DNA of 64,000 nucleotides from Methylovorus sp. MM2 (GTDB taxonomy: Bacteria; Pseudomonadota; Gammaproteobacteria; Burkholderiales; Methylophilaceae): NCBI RefSeq assembly GCF_001648895.1, contig NZ_LXUF01000001.1, forward strand, positions 1 to 64,000. Reading direction: 5' to 3'. Positions 39,551 to 48,722 of the stretch are shown here, piece by piece. The position numbers and the translations under genes are program-made. Numbering within the stretch: the first letter of the stretch is position 1; each line of letters starts with the position of its first letter. The notes below the pieces were generated by a model. That model had not been told where the DNA came from. It did not search any database and saw only the letters and a program-made list of their open reading frames with translations.

Positions 39551-40453
39551 ATGGCTTGGTTATCGCTAAAAATCGAGGCAAAAGATAATACGGCGGATCT
39601 GATTAGCGATTCGTTAATGGATATCGGCGCGTTATCTGCCATCATCGAAGATGCCAATGCTGAAACGCCTGACGAACAGCCTATCTTTGGTGAGCCAGGT
39701 GATCCACCACCCGGCATCTGGCAACAAAACGTGGTCAGTGCCTTATTCGACGAAAATATCGTAGTGAATGATGTGATGCAGTCATTAGGCCAAATTACCG
39801 GCCTTGATGATCTGCAATACACGACTGAGATCATAGAAGAACAGGATTGGGTACGCGCCACGCAGTCGCAATTCGACCCTATCCGCATTCGTGATGATCT
39901 TTGGATCGTGCCTTCATGGCATAGCGCTCCTAATCCTGATGCACTTAATATCATCCTTGATCCGGGCTTGGCATTCGGTACGGGTAGTCACCCCACAACG
40001 CATCTTTGCTTAGCTTGGCTGGCAGATCATGTAAAGCCAGAGCACACCATACTCGATTATGGCTGTGGTTCCGGTATTCTAGCCATTGCTGCAAAAAAAC
40101 TTGGTGCAGTTGAAGTCATTGGTGTTGATATCGATGAGCAGGCGATCTTATCCAGCACATACAATGCAGAACAAAATCAGGTAGATGCGAAATTCTATCT
40201 GCCGAATCAACAGCCGAAAGCTCAATTTGATGAAGCGCGATTCGATCTGGTTGTCGCTAATATCTTATCAAGCGCGCTATCGGTTTTAGCGCCAGCTTTG
40301 GCAAATGCCTGTAAACTTGGCGGCGAGATTGCGCTTTCTGGTATCTTAAAAGAACAGACAGCGCAGGTTTCAGCGATATATGCGGAATGGTTTGATATGC
40401 ACCCTCCGGTCTATATGGATAGCTGGGTGTTACTCACAGGTAAAAAAAGATGA
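39551..40453 (+). CDS. prmA: Ribosomal protein L11 methyltransferase
   Basis: SAM-dependent trimethylation of L11. An N-terminal substrate domain precedes the SAM motif LDYGCGSGILAIAAKKLGA (near 165) and the VVANILSS motif (near 233). 300 aa. It lies 19 bp after accC and overlaps the zinc-ribbon gene by 4 bp. Confidence 0.95.
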   Translation: MAWLSLKIEAKDNTADLISDSLMDIGALSAIIEDANAETPDEQPIFGEPGDPPPGIWQQNVVSALFDENIVVNDVMQSLGQITGLDDLQYTTEIIEEQDWVRATQSQFDPIRIRDDLWIVPSWHSAPNPDALNIILDPGLAFGTGSHPTTHLCLAWLADHVKPEHTILDYGCGSGILAIAAKKLGAVEVIGVDIDEQAILSSTYNAEQNQVDAKFYLPNQQPKAQFDEARFDLVVANILSSALSVLAPALANACKLGGEIALSGILKEQTAQVSAIYAEWFDMHPPVYMDSWVLLTGKKR

Positions 40454-41532
40454 GCCTAATCACCACTTGCCCAGAATGTGCGACCAGCTTTCACGTTAAG
40501 CCGGAACACCTTTCTGCGCATCGTGGTGATGTCCGTTGCGGTAAGTGCGATCTGGTTTTTAACGCGCTTGATAAATTAGCGCAAACGCCTGATTTACCCC
40601 TACCTGTAGCATCTGCTCTTCCTGAAGTCGAAGAGAGCCTACCTTCAGATATTTCATCTGAAACCACTCAAGAACCATCGGCTGAAGTTAGTACCGATAA
40701 AGAACTGCCTATTGATGAACCGTTTGTCATCATTGAGCCAGAAATCACAGCGCATGACGTTGAAGACGCCATCATTGCAGATGAGCCCTCTCAAGATATT
40801 GATATTTATGAAGAAGTATTAATTGAGCCTGAGAGTTCGGAACCAGTCTTTGTTGAACCAGCCTTGGCTAAAGAAATTGAGCCAGAGGCACAGCAACCAG
40901 CAGATATCATTGAAGAAGTAGCCGAAACACCAGCTCCTGAGGACTCGCCTGCAATCATTGATGAAGCCTCTGTTAAGAATAATGCAGCCAAAGCACCCAA
41001 AAGCTTCCTCGACGCGGCGCCAAAGAATAAACTCCATAGCACCAACGCACAACGTAAAGTCCCCAAGAGTGTATTGGCTTTATTGATCGGGCTTTTGATC
41101 TTGGCCAGCTTGGCACAAGCCACTTATTATCTCAGATCACCTATTGCACTTAAATTTCCAGTGCTGAAACCCTATCTGGTAAGTGCCTGTGGTCATCTAG
41201 GTTGCAAGATCGAATTACCGAAAGATGCGACATTATTACTAGTGGATGACTCGAACCTGCAAGAAGATGCAGAGCATGCAGGCGTTATTCATCTTTCGAG
41301 CACACTGATCAACAATGCTGAATTCGCGATGTCTTACCCATTACTTGAACTTACGTTGACAGATGCTAACGATAAGCCCTTACTGCGCCGCACTTTCAAG
41401 CCGAATGAGTATCTTGTAGCAGGTACGAAAATCAACGATGGCATCCCTGCTGGGGAAGAAGTACATATCAAGCTTTCATTGATAGCCACCGACACCCCGG
41501 TTTCGGGTTATCGAGTCTTCGTTACTTACTGA
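40450..41532 (+). CDS. Zinc-ribbon transmembrane protein (MJ0042/DUF3426 type)
   Basis: 360 aa. An N-terminal zinc ribbon has Cys7, Cys10, Cys30 and Cys33. A long disordered acidic, Glu/Pro-rich segment (about residues 55-180) leads to one membrane helix (about 202-222) and a C-terminal beta-rich DUF3426 domain probably outside the membrane. The family is common next to prmA in betaproteobacteria; its role is unknown. Translational coupling to prmA (ATGA). Confidence 0.85.
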   Translation: MSLITTCPECATSFHVKPEHLSAHRGDVRCGKCDLVFNALDKLAQTPDLPLPVASALPEVEESLPSDISSETTQEPSAEVSTDKELPIDEPFVIIEPEITAHDVEDAIIADEPSQDIDIYEEVLIEPESSEPVFVEPALAKEIEPEAQQPADIIEEVAETPAPEDSPAIIDEASVKNNAAKAPKSFLDAAPKNKLHSTNAQRKVPKSVLALLIGLLILASLAQATYYLRSPIALKFPVLKPYLVSACGHLGCKIELPKDATLLLVDDSNLQEDAEHAGVIHLSSTLINNAEFAMSYPLLELTLTDANDKPLLRRTFKPNEYLVAGTKINDGIPAGEEVHIKLSLIATDTPVSGYRVFVTY

Positions 41533-41543
41533 ATCAACACCTT

Positions 41544-42452
41544 TTAAGTCAACACCTGAATAGACGCAGATTTTACTTGTCGGATAGCGTCCGCTAATTT
41601 ATCAATAGCCCCTGCCCGACTATAACTCTTACGCCATGCCAAGGCAATTCGCCTGCTTGGCACTGGTTCGGAGAATGGAATGACCTTAATCAAAGGATTC
41701 TGGTAGCGCTCGATCGCGGCACTGGCGGGTAAGACTGTTATGCCTAAATTCGAGGCTACCATATTGCGTATGGTTTCCAATGAGTTACCTTGCAGAACCT
41801 CACCTTTACGTGAAAGATCCGGGCAAGCCTCCATCACCTGATTACTGAAACAATGGCCGCTATTCAGTAACAATACTTTTTCCGAATCTGTAGACAGCTC
41901 TTGCGGGCTGATAGACGCGCGTTCTGCCCAAGGGTGGGTACTTGGCACAACCACGACGAAAGATTCATCATAAAGCGGCATAAGCTTGATTGCTGGCGCA
42001 TCAAAAGGCAGGGCAATGATAGCGACATCAATGATGCCATTCCTTAACTGTACCTCTAGATGAGCGGTTAGATTTTCTTCTACGTCTAACGGCATCTCTG
42101 GTGCAGTTTGCCGCAAAGTTGGAATGATCTCCGGTAATAGGTAAGGGCCAACGGAATAAATCACCCCTAACTTCAGTGGTCCGATGAGCTGATTACTACC
42201 TTGTTTCGCGATTTCTTTTACACGGTTTGCTTCTTCAAGCGCTTTGATAGCCTGCTCAACGATCTGTTCGCCTATAGGTGTCATCGCGATATCGCTATGG
42301 CTACGCTCAAATATTTGTACACCGAGCTCATCTTCAAGTTTTTTAACTGCCAAACTCAATGCTGGCTGACTGACGAATGACTTTTCAGCAGCTCTGCGAA
42401 AATTACGCTCTTTAGCCACCGCCACGATAAATCGTAATTCGCTCAGCGTCAT
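41544..42452 (-). CDS. oxyR: LysR-family peroxide sensor OxyR
   Basis: 302 aa. N-terminal helix-turn-helix (FRRAAEKSFVSQPALSLAVKKLE split over residues 18-40) and a C-terminal sensor domain in which GHCFSNQVMEAC places Cys201 and Cys210 nine residues apart, the spacing of the redox pair Cys199/Cys208 in E. coli OxyR. The downstream SLETIRNMVASNLGITVLP also matches OxyR. The frame opens at TTG 42470, but ATG 42452 has AGGG 8 nt upstream. It is divergent from the pigment locus, whose products are antioxidant in other bacteria. Confidence 0.9.
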   Translation of the reverse strand: MTLSELRFIVAVAKERNFRRAAEKSFVSQPALSLAVKKLEDELGVQIFERSHSDIAMTPIGEQIVEQAIKALEEANRVKEIAKQGSNQLIGPLKLGVIYSVGPYLLPEIIPTLRQTAPEMPLDVEENLTAHLEVQLRNGIIDVAIIALPFDAPAIKLMPLYDESFVVVVPSTHPWAERASISPQELSTDSEKVLLLNSGHCFSNQVMEACPDLSRKGEVLQGNSLETIRNMVASNLGITVLPASAAIERYQNPLIKVIPFSEPVPSRRIALAWRKSYSRAGAIDKLADAIRQVKSASIQVLT

Positions 42453-42470
42453 ATCAATTCCCTGCATCAA

Positions 42471-42779
42471 TAATGATAAGAATTATAAATTAATATTGCC
42501 AGCATAAATAGTTATACAAATCGTATGTCGATACTGCAGTAATGTATTGAAGTATTATTCAAAGAAAATATTAAGCTCCCGCTAGTTCATCAACATAATA
42601 ACTGCGCGTAATTAGGTTATATTTCCTACCTAAAGTTAAGCATCGTCCTACATCATTTTTTCCCCTAAAAGACTATTGTTAGAATTGACTAAATCCTTTT
42701 GCAAGAATGCATTAAGATGCCGACTGTATTTGCAATAGCGTGCACCCTATATAAACCAAGGCATTGATTCAAAAATATT
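42471..42779. other. AT-rich divergent control region between oxyR and the pigment locus
   Basis: About 310 bp without a gene. It must hold the oxyR promoter and the chorismatase promoter. A -35-like TTGACT (42685-42690) faces the chorismatase, but the -10 is not clear. A partial OxyR-like half site with ATAG at 42508 and an opposed GTAT ending at 42526 lies near oxyR. No RNA gene or repeat was recognised. Confidence 0.5.
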
Positions 42780-43865
42780 TTGTATAGCATTCACTTATCC
42801 TCCGCATCACTTTCCCTTCAACCTGATGAATGGAAAAATCATGTATTAGGTGGCATTGGTTTCTCTAATGCCTCAGATACAGCTCACCCTAAAATAACAA
42901 ACTTTCCTTTTGCCGATGTGGAGATGCCTGTATTAGAAGGCGCGGCTTCAGCATGTGAGATATGGATCAGTGATAGCAGCGTGACCTATGAACAACGCGG
43001 TTTGATTCAGTATAGCTACGACGAAAATACACTGTTTGGTGTGTTGCTTATGCCACAGACTTCAGCGCTGGAGCAAATGACGGAATCTGCATTCATGCAG
43101 ATATTTTCGTTGCTTGAAACCTGTGGTTATCGCTATATCTTCCGCTTCTGGAATTACTTAGCCGATATTAATGGGGTCGATGCAATTGGTAGCGATGGTG
43201 CTGACAATGATGAAGCGCTCGAACGCTATCGACAATTTAATATAGGTCGACAGAATGCATTTGTTGCTAGCGGGCGTGAATTGACGGGTAATCTACCAGC
43301 CGCTTGTGCACTAGGAACAGCAAACGGCTCGTTGACGGTCGCTTTTATGGCTGGTCGCTCACCGACGTTAGCAATTGAAAATCCTAGGCAAATAAGTGCC
43401 TATCAATATCCACAGCAGTATGGTCCTCGTAGCCCCAGTTTTTCGCGGGCTAATCTCGTCTTGCTAAGTGATGGGACACAAAAGGTAGCAGACACTGATC
43501 AAACGTTATCGCCACAGAAATTACTGTTTATTTCCGGTACAGCCAGCATTGTCGGACATGAAACAAAACATCATTTGGATGCTGTAGCGCAAACTCGCGA
43601 AACTCTGGCCAATATAGAGATCGTGATTCAGGAGGCCAACAAAAAAGTCGGCCTTGGTGAATTCAACATGACCGACTTATTGTACCGAGTTTATGTGCGC
43701 CACCCGACTGACCTGCCTGCGATAAGGGCCGAAATGGAGCATGTGCTTGGTCGTTCGTTCAAGGCGGTTTTTCTACAGGCCGATATTTGCCGTACAGATC
43801 TTTTGGTTGAGATTGAAGCAACTGCGGCTAGCACGATACGTTTGCCGGAAGAGCAATATGCTTGA
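42780..43865 (+). CDS. Chorismatase (XanB2/FkbO/Hyg5 family), hydroxybenzoate-forming
   Basis: Predicted to convert chorismate to 3- and/or 4-hydroxybenzoate plus pyruvate, supplying the aryl starter of the pigment. Two RidA-like halves are seen; hallmarks include YRYIFRFWNYL (near 120), QFNIGRQNAF, a substrate arm with YGPRSPSFSRA, and FISGTASIVGHET (near 248) with the acidic residue, then Q-T-R-E-T-LANI. 361 aa. No ATG lies near; the start is TTG at 42780 (or ATT at 42777) with no good ribosome site. It overlaps the next gene by 8 bp. Whether it is 3-HBA, 4-HBA or dual specific cannot be read by eye. Confidence 0.85.
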   Translation: MYSIHLSSASLSLQPDEWKNHVLGGIGFSNASDTAHPKITNFPFADVEMPVLEGAASACEIWISDSSVTYEQRGLIQYSYDENTLFGVLLMPQTSALEQMTESAFMQIFSLLETCGYRYIFRFWNYLADINGVDAIGSDGADNDEALERYRQFNIGRQNAFVASGRELTGNLPAACALGTANGSLTVAFMAGRSPTLAIENPRQISAYQYPQQYGPRSPSFSRANLVLLSDGTQKVADTDQTLSPQKLLFISGTASIVGHETKHHLDAVAQTRETLANIEIVIQEANKKVGLGEFNMTDLLYRVYVRHPTDLPAIRAEMEHVLGRSFKAVFLQADICRTDLLVEIEATAASTIRLPEEQYA

Positions 43866-44673
43866 GTCAGGGCTGATTGTCGTCTACGACTATCTTGTGC
43901 TTTATCTGGGCTTAATCTGGCTCGGCCTGCTGTGCTTGGGTTGGACCATCATTGCCACAGTGCTTTATCCCTTATTACCCACACATATTTCTCGCTCACT
44001 GGGCCGCAAGGTCATCATGCAAGGGTTTCACACGTATCTTGCCAGCCTGAGCCTTTCACGCCGCTGCAATTTTGACCTCAGCGCGCTGGATGCTTTACGC
44101 GATCAGCCACCTATGATTATCGCCCCCAATCACCCTAGCCTGCTTGATGCCGTGATGGTGATCTCACGCTTACCGAATGTTTCATGCGTGATCAAGGCTG
44201 AACTGATGAACAATGTTTTCTTGGGTGCTGGCGCACGTTTTGCCCATTACATTCCCAATGAGTCGATACGCAAAATGGTGGCGCTGGCAATTCAGGATTT
44301 TAAACATGGTCAGCATTTGTTGTTATTTCCTGAAGGCACACGCACTACTCACTCTCCCATCAATCCGTTCAAAGGCAGCATTGCCCTGATCGCACATCAG
44401 GCGCAAGTGCCAGTACAAACTGTCTTGATCGAAACCAATTCAGCTTATTTAAGCAAGGGCTGGCCATTATTTCGCAAACCTACCTTGCCGCTGCACTACA
44501 AAGTTCGCCTCGGCAAACGTTTTGATCCACCAGAAAATACGCAGCGCTTCATAGCGGAGCTTGAGCATTATTTTTCTCATGAGCTTATTCAGGGCTCGGC
44601 ATTTCTTCCTGCTGGTTCTTTGAGCCACGACCTCACTTACGCTCCAACTTATCATCAGGACATCAGCCCATGA
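43858..44673 (+). CDS. PlsC-type 1-acyl-glycerol-3-phosphate acyltransferase homologue
   Basis: 271 aa with an N-terminal membrane helix (about 8-35). The acyltransferase motif I NHPSLLD places catalytic His92, and motif III is FPEGTR (near 162). Similar enzymes occur in aryl-polyene clusters, where they probably acylate the lipid head group. The frame is open from 43741, but the ATG at 43858 overlaps the chorismatase stop by 8 bp and matches the family start. It overlaps the glycosyltransferase gene by 4 bp. Confidence 0.87.
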   Translation: MLESGLIVVYDYLVLYLGLIWLGLLCLGWTIIATVLYPLLPTHISRSLGRKVIMQGFHTYLASLSLSRRCNFDLSALDALRDQPPMIIAPNHPSLLDAVMVISRLPNVSCVIKAELMNNVFLGAGARFAHYIPNESIRKMVALAIQDFKHGQHLLLFPEGTRTTHSPINPFKGSIALIAHQAQVPVQTVLIETNSAYLSKGWPLFRKPTLPLHYKVRLGKRFDPPENTQRFIAELEHYFSHELIQGSAFLPAGSLSHDLTYAPTYHQDISP

Positions 44674-45458
44674 CCACTGTATCTACTAGCCATCTCGTCC
44701 TGATTCCCAGCTATAACCCCGGTATCAAGGTTTTTGAAACCGTGCGTGCTGCGCGCCAATACTGGAGTCCTGTTTGGGTAGTGATCGATGGCAGCACAGA
44801 TGATTCCGTCGAAAAACTTAAAGCCATGGCGGCAGAAGATACTGGCTTGCGCATCATTCATTTGGAACAGAACCAAGGCAAAGGTGCCGCTGTATTGCAT
44901 GGTTTTGAAATCGCCCAAGCTGAAGGTTTTACACACGCGCTAACCATGGATTCGGATGGCCAGCACCCAGCAGACCTGATCCCTGCATTCATGGCGAAAT
45001 CGATTAGCCAACCACAATCCATGATATTAGGCATGCCGCTGTTTGATGCCAGCGCACCGATAATCAGGGTTAAAGGTCGGCAGTTATCCAACTGGTGGGC
45101 CAATGTAGAAACTTTGTGGGCAGGTATAGGCGATTCGCTATTCGGTTTCAGGATTTACCCGATTGCGCCCTTGTGTGAAGTGATGCACAAGCACCGCTGG
45201 ATGCGTCATTTCGATTTTGATCCCGAAGCGGTCGTCCGCCTGTGTTGGTATGGCGTAAAGCCAATCAATATCTCAGCGCCAGTTTTATATTTCCGCAAAG
45301 ATGAAGGCGGCGTTTCGCATTTCCGTTATTTACGTGACAACATCCTGCTGACCTGGATGCATAGCCGCTTGCTTGTAGGCTTTCTATTGCGCTTGCCATT
45401 GTTAATATTACGGCGTCTACAGGCCCGTTCATCCGCGCGGGTTGAAAAACCAATTTGA
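44670..45458 (+). CDS. Family 2 glycosyltransferase
   Basis: 262 aa GT-A fold. The nucleotide site is LIPSYNPG, VVIDGSTDD and DSDGQHP (the DxD metal motif, near 95), and it is dolichol-phosphate-mannose-synthase-like. A basic hydrophobic C-terminus (about 232-250) may touch the membrane. Third gene of the plus-strand pigment operon, it probably adds a sugar to the aryl-polyene lipid; donor and acceptor are unknown. It converges on the ketoreductase gene with 27 bp between. Confidence 0.85.
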   Translation: MTTVSTSHLVLIPSYNPGIKVFETVRAARQYWSPVWVVIDGSTDDSVEKLKAMAAEDTGLRIIHLEQNQGKGAAVLHGFEIAQAEGFTHALTMDSDGQHPADLIPAFMAKSISQPQSMILGMPLFDASAPIIRVKGRQLSNWWANVETLWAGIGDSLFGFRIYPIAPLCEVMHKHRWMRHFDFDPEAVVRLCWYGVKPINISAPVLYFRKDEGGVSHFRYLRDNILLTWMHSRLLVGFLLRLPLLILRRLQARSSARVEKPI

Positions 45459-45485
45459 CGCGAAAACTAGGCTATTAAGAACTTG

Positions 45486-46205
45486 CTAAATCATGCCGCC
45501 ATTGATGGAAATAACCTGTCCAGAAATATAAGCCGCCTGTTCTGAAGCCAGAAACCCGATAAGATCAGCCACTTCTTGTGGCGTGCCAGCACGTTTCATC
45601 GGCACCATGCGGGCAATCTGCTCCGCTGGAAATGTCTCTTTACTCATTTCCGTCTCAATAATCCCTGGTGCTACTGCATTTACCGTAATGCCACGACTGG
45701 CGACTTCCTGCGAAAGTGATTTGGTTGCTGCATTGAGCGCGCCTTTGGCAGCAGAATAATTGACCTGGCCACGATTGCCAGTGATGCCAGAAATAGACGA
45801 AACATTGATAATGCGACCCCAGCGACTATGAATCATCGGCATCAACAGGGGTTGGGTCACATTGAAAAATCCATTCAGCGAAACATCGATAACGCGATGC
45901 CATTGCTCAGGACGCATGCCAGGCATAACGGCATCATCATGAATACCAGCGTTGTTGACCAATACCTGGATAGGCTGATCTTCAATCAAGGGCATCAGGG
46001 CTGCGCTAACTGCCGCGCTATCGGTTACATCGAAACTCAAGGCTGAGGCACTACCGCCCTGCTGGCAAATATCTTCAGCGAGTTGCTGAGCGGTTTGCAA
46101 GCCATGGTTGGCATGGATGTAAACATGGTAGCCGTCTGCCGCAAGGCGACGACAGATTGCAGCGCCTATTCCACCGCTACCGCCAGTCACCAGTGCTTTT
46201 TTCAT
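45486..46205 (-). CDS. 3-ketoacyl-ACP reductase of the aryl-polyene PKS (ApeQ/FabG-like)
   Basis: 239-aa short-chain dehydrogenase with the NADPH motif TGGSGGIG (residues 7-14), NNAG, and catalytic Ser plus Y-x-x-x-K in NYSAAKGAL (near 150). It would reduce the beta-keto group in each extension cycle. It is the last gene of the 13-gene operon and overlaps the hotdog gene by 4 bp (ATGA). Confidence 0.9.
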   Translation of the reverse strand: MKKALVTGGSGGIGAAICRRLAADGYHVYIHANHGLQTAQQLAEDICQQGGSASALSFDVTDSAAVSAALMPLIEDQPIQVLVNNAGIHDDAVMPGMRPEQWHRVIDVSLNGFFNVTQPLLMPMIHSRWGRIINVSSISGITGNRGQVNYSAAKGALNAATKSLSQEVASRGITVNAVAPGIIETEMSKETFPAEQIARMVPMKRAGTPQEVADLIGFLASEQAAYISGQVISINGGMI

Positions 46206-46663
46206 GCTATTTCTCCAAAATTTGATACTAGTGAATTGGCATTCACGACAACCGTGGCGCGACCATCCAGCAGCAATTTGCCATCGGCACTGATGTTGAA
46301 TTGGTACAGGATATTGTTTTCATTGCGCGTGATGCAACTAGCTGTCACCTCAAGGTCAGCAGCAATGGTATCCAAGCGCGGTACATGCAATTGCGTACCC
46401 CTGATACTAACCAGATAACCAACTCGCGGCGCAACGCTATCAACTGGGGCCAGCAAAGCACCATGCACCGCCATGGCCTGTGCTGCATATTCGATGCCGC
46501 ATGCAGCACCCAACTGGTTATGGGCACGCAAGGGGTTGTCAGCGAGTCGATGGCTGTTAGCTGTGCATTGAATATGATCGCCATCCCAGCTGCTTACGCT
46601 CTCCAACAGGCACATAGTGCCCTGATGCGGAATATGGCTGGCAATCCAGGCGTGGTCTAGCAT
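46202..46663 (-). CDS. Hotdog-fold 3-hydroxyacyl-ACP dehydratase (ApeP-like)
   Basis: 153 aa. The active-site helix pattern is IPHQGTMCLLESV with His12, and a second-strand acidic residue lies in GIEYAAQAMAVHG (Glu near 58). This fits the ApeP-type dehydratase that pairs with the FabZ-like one upstream. It overlaps the chain-length-factor gene by 7 bp and the ketoreductase gene by 4 bp. Confidence 0.83.
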   Translation of the reverse strand: MLDHAWIASHIPHQGTMCLLESVSSWDGDHIQCTANSHRLADNPLRAHNQLGAACGIEYAAQAMAVHGALLAPVDSVAPRVGYLVSIRGTQLHVPRLDTIAADLEVTASCITRNENNILYQFNISADGKLLLDGRATVVVNANSLVSNFGEIA

Positions 46664-47499
46664 GGTTGCCTTTCTATCGGTTCTACCGTCAATGCCAGTC
46701 GGCTGTCATCCAAGTAGTCCAACACCACGCTCACTGGTTTTCCCAAAGCGATGGCCGCTAGCAAAGGCAGACCGCGTGCAGCCGGAATAGACAGCCTAAT
46801 GGCTTCTAAAGCCGCGTCTGGCAATTGATCTGCAACGGCATCGGTGATGCTAAGTGTGATCTTCGCGAGTGTTTGCGGACTAGGTTCTGGCGCTAGCACC
46901 AGTGCAATGCCCAGCGAATCGTAAATCTTGCGCACGCTATACATAGGCTCTGGGTAATTGGTATCAGTGGCCACTAGTACGCAGCGTGTTTGATCCACAT
47001 TCACCTGACTCATGGCCTCCAGCAGGCCAGCACCAAAGCTGGCATCGTGCGCGCAGAGTACGGAAGATGGAGTCATGGCGCCTGTGGCGATGCTGCAATA
47101 GCCAGCGGCAGCGTTATGCACTGAGTTATGAAAACGCGTGGGCGAAATTTGCCGGTCATCAGAAGCCAGCATTGCGTTGATGGCATGGCAGTTATACCCA
47201 TCACCATTGGATAAAGTAAACACGCTGGGTAGACTGGCTGCATCTACTTCAGCTGCATTCATAGCTTCTACCATGATCGCCAGACTCAGCTTGATGATGT
47301 CACTGCTGCGCCTTCTTTCTGCTGCTGGCAAGAGCAGAGGCGGTGGCAATACTGTCTTGCTGGGCTGGTAAGGCTGCTTGCCAGTGAGCAAAGGCTGGCT
47401 CGAGGGCCAGTCATTAAAGCTCGGTCCAATCAAGCCTATGCCCTCAATATAGGCACTGAGTGTCACAGGGTTACTATTGTTTATGCTTGATTCACTCAT
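46657..47499 (-). CDS. Ketosynthase-like chain-length factor (ApeC-like)
   Basis: 280 aa, shorter than a ketosynthase, with a thiolase-like N-terminal half. The region corresponding to the KS active site reads LCAHDASFGAG rather than ACSSS, and the paired His motifs (HGT, GH) are absent, so it should be non-catalytic. In type II aryl-polyene systems such a protein forms a heterodimer with the ketosynthase and sets chain length (established for ApeO-ApeC). It follows the ketosynthase after 2 bp. Confidence 0.82.
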   Translation of the reverse strand: MSESSINNSNPVTLSAYIEGIGLIGPSFNDWPSSQPLLTGKQPYQPSKTVLPPPLLLPAAERRRSSDIIKLSLAIMVEAMNAAEVDAASLPSVFTLSNGDGYNCHAINAMLASDDRQISPTRFHNSVHNAAAGYCSIATGAMTPSSVLCAHDASFGAGLLEAMSQVNVDQTRCVLVATDTNYPEPMYSVRKIYDSLGIALVLAPEPSPQTLAKITLSITDAVADQLPDAALEAIRLSIPAARGLPLLAAIALGKPVSVVLDYLDDSRLALTVEPIERQPC

Positions 47500-47501
47500 G
47501 A

Positions 47502-48695
47502 TTAATTAGCCCGTCCAAATACTAGGCTGCAATTAGTGCCACCGAATCCGAAGGAATTACTCAGCACACGCGATATCTTTTGCTCACGGTTCTCCAGTAA
47601 ATAATTCACACCCAAGGCTGGGTCGAGTTCACGCGTATTCAATCCCGCCGGCATTAAGCCATGTTGCAGCGCCAAGGCAGAAATAACGGCCTCTACGCCA
47701 CCTGCAGCCCCCAAGGTGTGCCCAGTACCGCCTTTGGTAGAGCTCGATGGCGTCTTGTTGCCAAACACCGCGTTCACGGCCTTGCTCTCGGCCGCGTCAT
47801 TGCTCTGGGTCGCGGTACCATGCAGGTTAATGTAATCAATATCTCGCGCTTCCAGGCCAGCCATTTTCAGCGCACCTTCCATCGCCATCCTAGCTCCCAA
47901 CCCCTCAGGATGGGGTGAGGACATATGGTAAGCATCGCTGGATTCGCCTATGCCGAGTAGTAGCACCGCATCACTTGCTGAATTATCTGGGACGCGCTCT
48001 AGCAAGGCAAAAGCCGCTGCTTCGCCTACCGAGATACCATCACGCCCAATATCAAATGGACGGCAAGCCTGAGTGGATAACAGACCAAGCGAGTTGAAGC
48101 CATATAAAGTGGTCAGGCACAGCGTATCTACGCCACCAACCACCGCGGCATCAATCAGGCCGGTTTCTATCATGCGTCGTGCAGAACCAAACACTTTGGC
48201 GCTGGATGAGCATGCAGATGATATCGCCACTGCCGGACCCTTTAGGCCGAAATACTGGCGCGTAAAATCAGCGACTGAAAAGGTATTCTGGGTTTTGTCA
48301 TAAACAAAATCTGACGGCAAAGCGCCCGTCACAGGATCAAGGCGTCGATAGGCCAACTCCGTTTGTAGAATGCCGGAAGTACTGGTGCCCATGAACACAC
48401 CAATGCGCGATGCGCCATATTTGGCAACCGCGGCCTTGACCGCATCGGCAAACCCATCCTGCTCCAACCCAAGTTGTGCCAAGCGGTTATTGCGGCAATC
48501 AAAATCGGCCAGTCTATCGGGCATCTGAATTGTATCAACCGCAGAAACTCCGCCGATAAAAGTCGGTAAATCCACTGTATCAAAATTACATGGGGTCAGG
48601 CCAGAGCGTTGCTCACGCATAGACGCCAGCGTTTGCTGTACGCCACAGCCGATGGCGCTAGTGACCGTAAAATGGGAAAGTAATAATGGCTTCAA
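47502..48695 (-). CDS. Beta-ketoacyl-ACP synthase of the aryl-polyene PKS (ApeO-like)
   Basis: 397 aa FabF-type condensing enzyme. Catalytic Cys162 lies in SSACSSSAK, and the two histidines in NLHGTATQSND (near 296) and GGTGHTLGAAGG (near 331). The end carries NSFGFGGTN. The start is TTG, as a TAG lies four codons upstream and no ATG is available. It should extend the ACP-bound hydroxybenzoyl starter with malonyl units. Confidence 0.92.
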   Translation of the reverse strand: MKPLLLSHFTVTSAIGCGVQQTLASMREQRSGLTPCNFDTVDLPTFIGGVSAVDTIQMPDRLADFDCRNNRLAQLGLEQDGFADAVKAAVAKYGASRIGVFMGTSTSGILQTELAYRRLDPVTGALPSDFVYDKTQNTFSVADFTRQYFGLKGPAVAISSACSSSAKVFGSARRMIETGLIDAAVVGGVDTLCLTTLYGFNSLGLLSTQACRPFDIGRDGISVGEAAAFALLERVPDNSASDAVLLLGIGESSDAYHMSSPHPEGLGARMAMEGALKMAGLEARDIDYINLHGTATQSNDAAESKAVNAVFGNKTPSSSTKGGTGHTLGAAGGVEAVISALALQHGLMPAGLNTRELDPALGVNYLLENREQKISRVLSNSFGFGGTNCSLVFGRAN

Positions 48696-48722
48696 GCGTA
48701 TTCTCTAATCATTAGGCACAGT

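Noticed and set aside
43741-43857. Upstream extension of the PlsC-type acyltransferase frame
   Set aside because: It lies wholly inside the chorismatase gene in another frame, is basic and non-homologous; the ATG at 43858 with an 8-bp overlap fits the family.
46657-47499. Chain-length-factor gene read as a truncated or broken ketosynthase
   Set aside because: Its 280 aa and loss of the KS active-site residues match the known ApeC-type partner, and it is tightly coupled to an intact KS, so it is not a pseudogene.
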